Under the pieces are notes generated by a model. It was not told the DNA's origin and searched no databases. It saw only the letters and a program-made list of their open reading frames with translations. A program made the translations under genes and the position numbers. This document shows, piece by piece, positions 59,101 to 64,000 of a stretch of 64,000 nucleotides of DNA. Every line of letters begins with the position of its first letter. Position 1 is the stretch's first letter. The DNA comes from Scolanthus callimorphus (taxonomy: Eukaryota; Cnidaria; Anthozoa; Actiniaria; Edwardsiidae). The stretch spans positions 25,503,387 to 25,567,386 of the forward strand of contig CM066918.1 of the NCBI GenBank assembly GCA_033964015.1. The letters run 5' to 3'.

Positions 59101-62100
59101 AATGCTGGCATCTTTTTCTACACATAGAAAGCTTCTGGTATCTTTTTCAATACGGATAAAATTATGACATCTTGTTCAATACGAATAAAATTCGTGTTAT
59201 TTTGTCCAGGTCAAATTTCGAGCAACTGACATTATTTCTATGCATTCTACAGTGGTTTAGAGTATAAATCAAGCTCGTGCACAAATATGATAACATCTAA
59301 AGACTTCCGGTGATTGTATTTCTCAAGCAGGGAAGAAAACATTGAAATAACTTCTTAAAGCTGAAATAAAATTTGATAATTAGAGTGTATTATGTTTGTA
59401 AAGGAAATTTACAGCCAGAAACGCTTGTAAGGCCTAAAAACGCGATTTGTCAGGTGCCCCCCGGATTTGAATAAGATGCCAGGCGAAAAAGATGCTGGTC
59501 GAATAAGATGCCGCGAATAAGACGCCAGCTTCACCCTAGGTTTATAGAATTTTGTTAAAACAACCGTGACATAGTCCCTTTAACTACTTGAAATTGCTAA
59601 GCGGTTTCCATTCTCATGCGTACACATTGTACTCCTCAGGGAACTTAAGGCACGGGTCTAACAGCAAAAATGCTAAAAATACTATAAAAAATTCTGCAAA
59701 CCTCTTCGGGAGGGTAGGAAGACGAATAATATTTCGTATTCTTTTTGGTGATATTAGAAGAGCATAGTGGTACACAAATAAATCAAATGAGGATGGCTAG
59801 AAATGTTATTTACAATCATGGTTTTTACTGGTATGTAATTTGATACTTCTCGTTATCTCAAAATCAGAATTGCTTGGACAGCCATCCTCATTTGAATTGT
59901 ATTTTACATAGACTGCTTGCAGCCCCTTCTCCGGCGAACGTCCGTAAATCGAGAGAAGCGAACGTCCGTAAATTGAGAAATCCCGCGGTGGCGCGCTTCG
60001 GTTTGTTTACAAGTGTCGAGTTACCAGGAGAGAGAGAGAGAGAGAGAGACGCGCCACGGGGGGAAAACGCCCCCGTGGCGCGTCTCTCTCTCTCTCTCCT
60101 GGTAACTCGACACTTGTAAACAAACCGAAGCGCGCCACCGCGGGATTTCTCAATTTACGGACGTTCGCTTCTCTCGATTTACGGACGTTCGCCGGAGAAG
60201 GGGCTGCAAGCAGTCTATATTTTACACCCGATAGTCAACATTATTAACTTTCGAAAAAAGGCCAAACTGATATACCATGCCTCCCGTGGCTTCAAAGCAA
60301 ATAAGGCCTTTGTCACGCTTTGTCAGGTAACGCAATCGGTTACCATGGTTACAAAATATTTCAAAAGAGCTGTCCCAACTTGAGGAGCAACCTTAACGAA
60401 TAACTGTTTGTGCTAGATATTTTCTCTTCATTATACGAAAATCGATTTTAAGGTCAAAGGTTACGAGATTTGTTGCTATGGAGACCAAATATCTTTAAGG
60501 TGATTTAGAATGCCAAATGCAATTTATATTCAACAGCATCCATAAGCATATATAAAACCATTAAGAGATAGACCACCCCCTTGGTTTTGCGTCCGCCATT
60601 ATATTGGATTTGCTTTGGACCCGTGCCTTAAGTACCCTGAGTCTTCCATATCAAAACAGTCAGCATGCAGCAAACACATCTGTAACACATGCTTGCTCTT
60701 GTGTTTCTTGATTTCAGTGGCGAACACCAGTAATGAACTCGACCGCATTCGAGCTGATCGACCCGGATGTTTTGTCCCCTTATTTTGGTAAGTACCCCAG
60801 ACAGGCGATGAGGGAGAAACGAGAAGCACTTTTTTTATTTACCACGAATGGCGCGGAGTTGGGGGGGGGGGGGGACTCCCATATTTTTTGGTCGGGGATG
60901 ATCGTCGTATCTTTTAGGGGTTAAAATCACGGTGGTTTGGTCTCTTTTAGGGGTGATCGTGATCTTCAATAAATTTTAGGGAGATTGGTATCTTTTAGGG
61001 CCCAAACTGTGTCCAAACCGTGTAAGAAAGAGAGATTACTCGATTCGAGAAGACGACGAATTAGAAACAAACACGGAAATTTCTTGATGGGTATCTTTCA
61101 CCTGTTACCTGTGTCCTTCGCTCCTACTTGGTACATAAGACCTCATCTTTTAGGGTATTTTTTTTTTAGCCACGCCATGGCCCGCCATGTTTGGTATCTT
61201 TTAGGGGTGAAACTGAAAGCGCGCCGCGAGTAAAAAAACATTTCCCTCGATTTACGGACGTTCGCCGAAGAAGGGGCGGCAAGCAGTCTACAGGTCGGAA
61301 ACCCTGCCATCGAAAGAATTAGCAACCTAAGAAATAGTTATCAAAAACGTTTGGCTTGGCATAGGACGGATTTCATAAGTAGTATGGTATGCCTAAAAAA
61401 GGGCTAATTCGGTGCATACTATATTACTTTCATATTGAATGTAGTGAAACCAATCACAAAGTGACTACACTAATTCTGATAAAACCTGTAGGAGTGATTA
61501 TAATAGGTGATTGCTCACGACAGTCATACGGAAAGGGCTCTGGATATGCTATTTATTACGAAGCCGCCTTAGACACGACCAATCTAAGTACACTGGATAA
61601 CAGAAGGGACACAAATGCGTTAGGTTTATAAAGAAAATCAACTCGGATAATTCTCTCTATCGTCTGATAAATAGCGCAAGAGTAAAGAGAGACACCCACT
61701 ACAATTTAAGAACATCAGATACGTTCCGTATGAGGCAAACCAACACAGACCGCTTTAGAAACTTTGTTTCCTGTAATATTCATGTGATCTAAATTAATGT
61801 AAATATTTATATGCACGGTTCTCTGCTGACCGTGCCTGTAGTTCAGGTTTAACCTGCAAGTGGCATGAATAAACACATAATTATTTATTTTCAGATGATA
61901 CAAGCGAATCCCACGAGATGAGGGCGCGTTACCGAGAATGCATCATGTCTGATCATAAGCCACTACTGTTCAATAATGTACGCAACACTATTTCTTCACA
62001 AGTTGACAGACAACATAATTATGCATAAATAATATATAACGATCATGGTAAGGTTACTTGTCGGCCACTCGCGTTTGAAAGAAAATGCCAGCGCGAACGG

Positions 62101-63180
62101 TTGCTTGGTCTGTTTTAAGGTGACTCATTCGAAAAACACTCAGCTGTGTTCTCAAACTCATGGCCATAACGTTTGCGTCTTTTCCTCTACTGCAATCATT
62201 CTTTTTTCAAATCCTATTTTAATGATGTATAGATAAGTTAATAACAACCGATCTTCAGGAAAACATTTCTAGAAGTCACAATCTAAATTTTTGTGAGGCC
62301 CTAATTTCATATTCAGGTCCTACTAGAAAAAACAAATTTGATGATTTTTTCGGCTCAATTTCCGGGAATCGATTCCAGTTGATGTTAATCACAAATCAAG
62401 CTAAGTTACAGAAAATTCGTCGGGAACAGAAACGCGGGAATAAAAATGCGTAAAATTCGGAGCTGTAATGATAACGGATCTGACACTGAGACAATGAAAA
62501 TTCATCGCGCCTCGAAAAAAACAAAATTATGAAACTCCAACTGGAAATATACACTGGAAGTATGCCAGGCGCCAACAGAATAGACCTCAATGTTGTCCCA
62601 TTTCAGATCAAGTGGCATTCATTTGAATAATCTTTCTTTGGTTGCTTACATATCCAGAAACCAATCTGTTCTTTCTATTGTGTATTCTTTTCAGTTTCCA
62701 AGTATACCTGCAAGAGAGTTAGAGGACGATCGTGACGAGTATTGTTATAAAGGTAAACTAAAGGTATACTTTTTATATTTTCCTCTTCCTAGGGAAGGAA
62801 AAACCAGCGTGCTCGCTTCAAGGCCCCACAAATGGTTGTTTGCATAATCCGTCCCCTAGGAGGGGGTTAATGGAAGTCTTTTCCTTTTCCTCGGGAGCCA
62901 ATGGCCGCCACGTGAACGTAATTGTTACATTTTAATCAATCGCTTGAGTATAATGGCTACAGATTAATAACTAGCAGATCGCGATAGGCGGAAGAGAAAA
63001 TATAAAAATCACATTCGCTGTGCAAATATTCCATTTAATGTCAAATATCTTTTCCTTGCTGCAGGTCCCCCTCGACTGAATCACAGTTTTGTGTCCGAGG
63101 CTCTCCCATCTTGTCAGTACTATCCATCCTATATTCCGGACCATAAAGTGACTGGTTACTACGCTTACGCCACAGACATG
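51858..63180 (+). CDS. Beta-1,4-N-acetylgalactosaminyltransferase 3/4-like (5' part of gene)
   Basis: Exons 51858-52026, 54457-54566, 55051-55155, 57173-57263, 57616-57716, 58143-58210, 58403-58478, 60718-60787, 61895-61977, 62695-62752 and 63065-63180, with phases compatible throughout. Residues 1-25 are a basic cytosolic tail, 26-43 a membrane anchor (FFYVIFACGIYVLVSI), making a type II Golgi protein. Exons 4-8 form a PA14 domain: IFGYITPRNTGQYRLAVSSN, ELWLSSDSSP, FTAGELYYIEALHR and AWRTPVMNSTAFELI. The later LPSCQYYPSYIPD block resembles the stem region of B4GALNT3/4, which transfer GalNAc to terminal GlcNAc to form LacdiNAc. The catalytic domain lies beyond 64000. ATG choice: 51858 or 51867, both in frame just before the basic tail. 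The intron after 63180 appears to start with GC. Three or more TIR elements sit in its introns. Confidence 0.82.
52236..53105 (+). mobile_element. Possible solo LTR or LTR fragment in glycosyltransferase intron 1
   Basis: A 40-bp direct repeat (GTAAAGAACAATAGAGACTT plus ATAGGTATAAAAGTCCAGTT) occurs at about 52237-52276 and 52853-52892, each with a TATAAAAG box. AATAAA near 53032 and a segment from TGTCAAGAG (about 52347) to CCCTTGACA (about 53103) show TG...CA-type ends with short inverted termini. CAACTA lies beside both ends. No gag/pol frame. Tentative. Confidence 0.35.
53140..53174. repeat. (ACAG)n microsatellite, possible retroelement tail
   Basis: About nine ACAG units followed by ATAACTTTATTTCAGACA. 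The complement (AATAAAGTTATGTCTGTC) resembles the tail of the LINE fragment at 661-990, so a truncated minus-strand LINE end is possible. Confidence 0.55.
53860..54030. repeat. Two poly-C tracts in a G/C-skewed repeat
   Basis: C-runs at about 53881-53894 and 53974-53996 within sequence that includes GGATCCACCCCTGGCAG. Proline/glycine-rich open frames here are spurious. Confidence 0.5.
55418..57119. mobile_element. 1.7-kb fold-back DNA transposon flanked by TTAA
   Basis: TTAA|GGTGGATCGACCCAGTAA at 55418 and TTACTGGGTCGATCCACC|TTAA ending at 57119. Arms of about 800 bp pair over nearly the whole element (for example CTCCAATCGATTAATGTAAA near 56040 against the complement near 56480), centre near 56260. 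No transposase frame. TTAA on both sides fits piggyBac- or Kolobok-type target choice. In the intron between exons 3 and 4 of the glycosyltransferase gene. Confidence 0.85.
57343..57484. repeat. Inverted pair of the GACGAAGGGCTAACGCTCGA repeat
   Basis: CAACCAAAGGTTGAGATTTATGTTAAACGCC...GCGAGCGTTAGCCCTTCG-type left arm and its complement on the right (AACACCATTTTTCCACGGCG...AACCTTTGGTTG). Same family as 24621-24709. Confidence 0.7.
58902..59538. mobile_element. TIR element with GGCATCTTATTC repeats
   Basis: Arms AGGGTGAAGCTGGCGTCTTA...TCGACCAGCATCTTTTTCGC at left and the complement ending GCTTCACCCTAG at right, about 90 bp. Between them GGCATCTTATTCAA / GGCATCTTTTTCAA recurs several times. 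No transposase. In a glycosyltransferase intron. Confidence 0.75.
59635..60641. mobile_element. TIR element with CTCAGGG ends, hosting a nested insertion
   Basis: CTCAGGGAACTTAAGGCACGGGTC at 59635-59658 pairs with the complement ending CCCTGAG at 60641, one mismatch. About 1.0 kb with the nested fold-back at 59909-60217. No clear TSD and no protein frame. Confidence 0.65.
59909..60217. mobile_element. Near-perfect palindromic element with 9-bp target-site duplication
   Basis: 309 bp starting TAGACTGCTTGCAGCC and ending GGCTGCAAGCAGTCTA. The arms are almost identical over about 145 bp, including an (AG)n tract and CGCGCCACGG, with a very short loop. TATTTTACA flanks both sides (59900-59908, 60218-60226). 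A 9-bp duplication fits Mutator-like elements. A fragment of the same family lies at about 61248-61292. Confidence 0.85.
60860..61292. repeat. Degenerate repeat with GGTATCTTTTAGGG words
   Basis: GTATCTTTTAGGG or GTCTCTTTTAGGG recurs about five times between a G-run (60860) and a fragment of the palindromic family (TTTACGGACGTTCGCCGAAG...GGCAAGCAGTCTA). Non-coding, within an intron. Confidence 0.5.
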
Positions 63181-63196
63181 GCAAGTGCTTACTTTC

Positions 63197-63378
63197 AGCC
63201 AATCAGATCAATCCTTACTACCTCCTGCCAATGAGAGCAATCCTTCTAACTACATCTACCAATCAGAGCAATCCTTCTAACTACCCCACCAATCAGAACA
63301 ACTTTCCAACTTCCCCCACCAATCAGAACAATCTTTTTAACTAACCTGCGCCAATTAGAACAATCTTTCTAACTCCCG
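63197..63378. repeat. Short tandem minisatellite with CCAATCAGA units
   Basis: Five or six imperfect units of about 32-37 bp, each CCAATCAGANCAATC + TTCTAACTACCCCA-like. In the intron following exon 63065-63180. Confidence 0.75.
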
Positions 63379-64000
63379 CCGAAACTTTGTTTTCCCGACG
63401 CGTTTTCCGAGCAACAGGAAACCCGCGGCAGTAAAAATGGAAAATACGAAAGGTTGCATTCTATTTGTTTGACGTTGGAAAATACAAAACTGAAAAATTC
63501 TAGCTTCCAGCTTCTGTTGAATATTTACACGGTGACGAGTAAGCTGCAACTGAAAATTCTCCACCAAACAGCCACACTTGGACGTCATTCAGGGTAATTC
63601 AAGGTGCCCTTAACTCAGCAGTCACGTGGTGTGACGTCACTGTCAACGTCATCAGAACAATAGGTGAAAAGCGGTGCAACTCCACATGGTTATCGATTGC
63701 GCCAACCAAACTAGAAAGTTCTTGTCTTAAAAAAATTACAATTTTTAAAATTACAATTTTAAACAACTCAACATGTTTGCTGGTCGTGCTTTCTATTTCT
63801 TTCTTATTGGTCGATGTCTTGGCTCTTTGTTTAGTCACCCAATCAGATTGCGAAGAAAAACCCAAATCACAGTGACTCTTGTTTTCTTTGGTCACGACTA
63901 AACGCAAGTCATACTTACTTCGTCTCTTGATTGGTTGGTTGTTCAGTTTGTTTTGTTTCTGATTGGCTCAGTTCTTTTACTTTTTGTTTACTTTTCGACA
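63379..64000. other. Intronic sequence, no feature seen
   Basis: Probably still inside the glycosyltransferase gene. Scattered ATTGGT/CCAATCAG words continue (63900-63970), otherwise nothing recognised. Confidence 0.4.

Overview
The window is animal nuclear DNA. Genes are split by GT-AG introns (two look like GC-AG), intergenic DNA is AT-rich, and MITE-like inverted repeats are abundant. The repeat families and gene content suggest a cnidarian, perhaps a stony coral, but the sequence alone does not prove this.

Layout. (1) 1-5857, + strand: last exons of a HEAT/ARM-repeat protein, possibly RIPOR-like, ending at a TGA at 5855-5857. (2) 5858-8841: intergenic DNA with two fold-back elements. (3) 8842-51556: what I read as one very large CACTA/EnSpm DNA transposon. 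It starts CACTGG and ends CCAGTG, has 38-bp perfect terminal inverted repeats (8842-8879 and 51519-51556) and a 3-bp AGT target-site duplication (8839-8841, 51557-51559). Long subterminal arrays built from TTGGAAAT/ATTTCCAA lie just inside each end. (4) 51858 to beyond the window, + strand: cytoplasmic tail, membrane anchor, stem and PA14 exons of a beta-1,4-N-acetylgalactosaminyltransferase 3/4-like gene. Its first codon is only about 300 bp from the transposon end.

Inside the element, 13331-29729 and 29830-46233 are near-identical direct copies meeting exactly at a 100-N gap. This looks like two overlapping contigs that were never merged, so the real element would be about 26.2 kb with one copy of each gene. 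Those genes are a Tnp2/EnSpm-type transposase on + (22607-28146; again 39091-44646), a divergently transcribed SAM-domain protein on - (13250-22047; again, truncated, 29830-38531), and a protein kinase on - near the right end (47187-49522). Transposase and SAM gene share a 559-bp bidirectional promoter region with a palindrome and YY1-like motifs. Single-base, mostly homopolymer, indels interrupt different exons in the two copies, as expected of uncorrected long-read errors.

Working model: the transposase recognises the subterminal arrays and TIRs, the SAM-domain protein acts as a companion factor comparable in position to TnpA of two-gene CACTA elements, and the kinase is either cargo or an accessory factor. 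The intact TSD and identical TIRs make a single-unit insertion likely. All functional statements about the companion and the kinase are inference.
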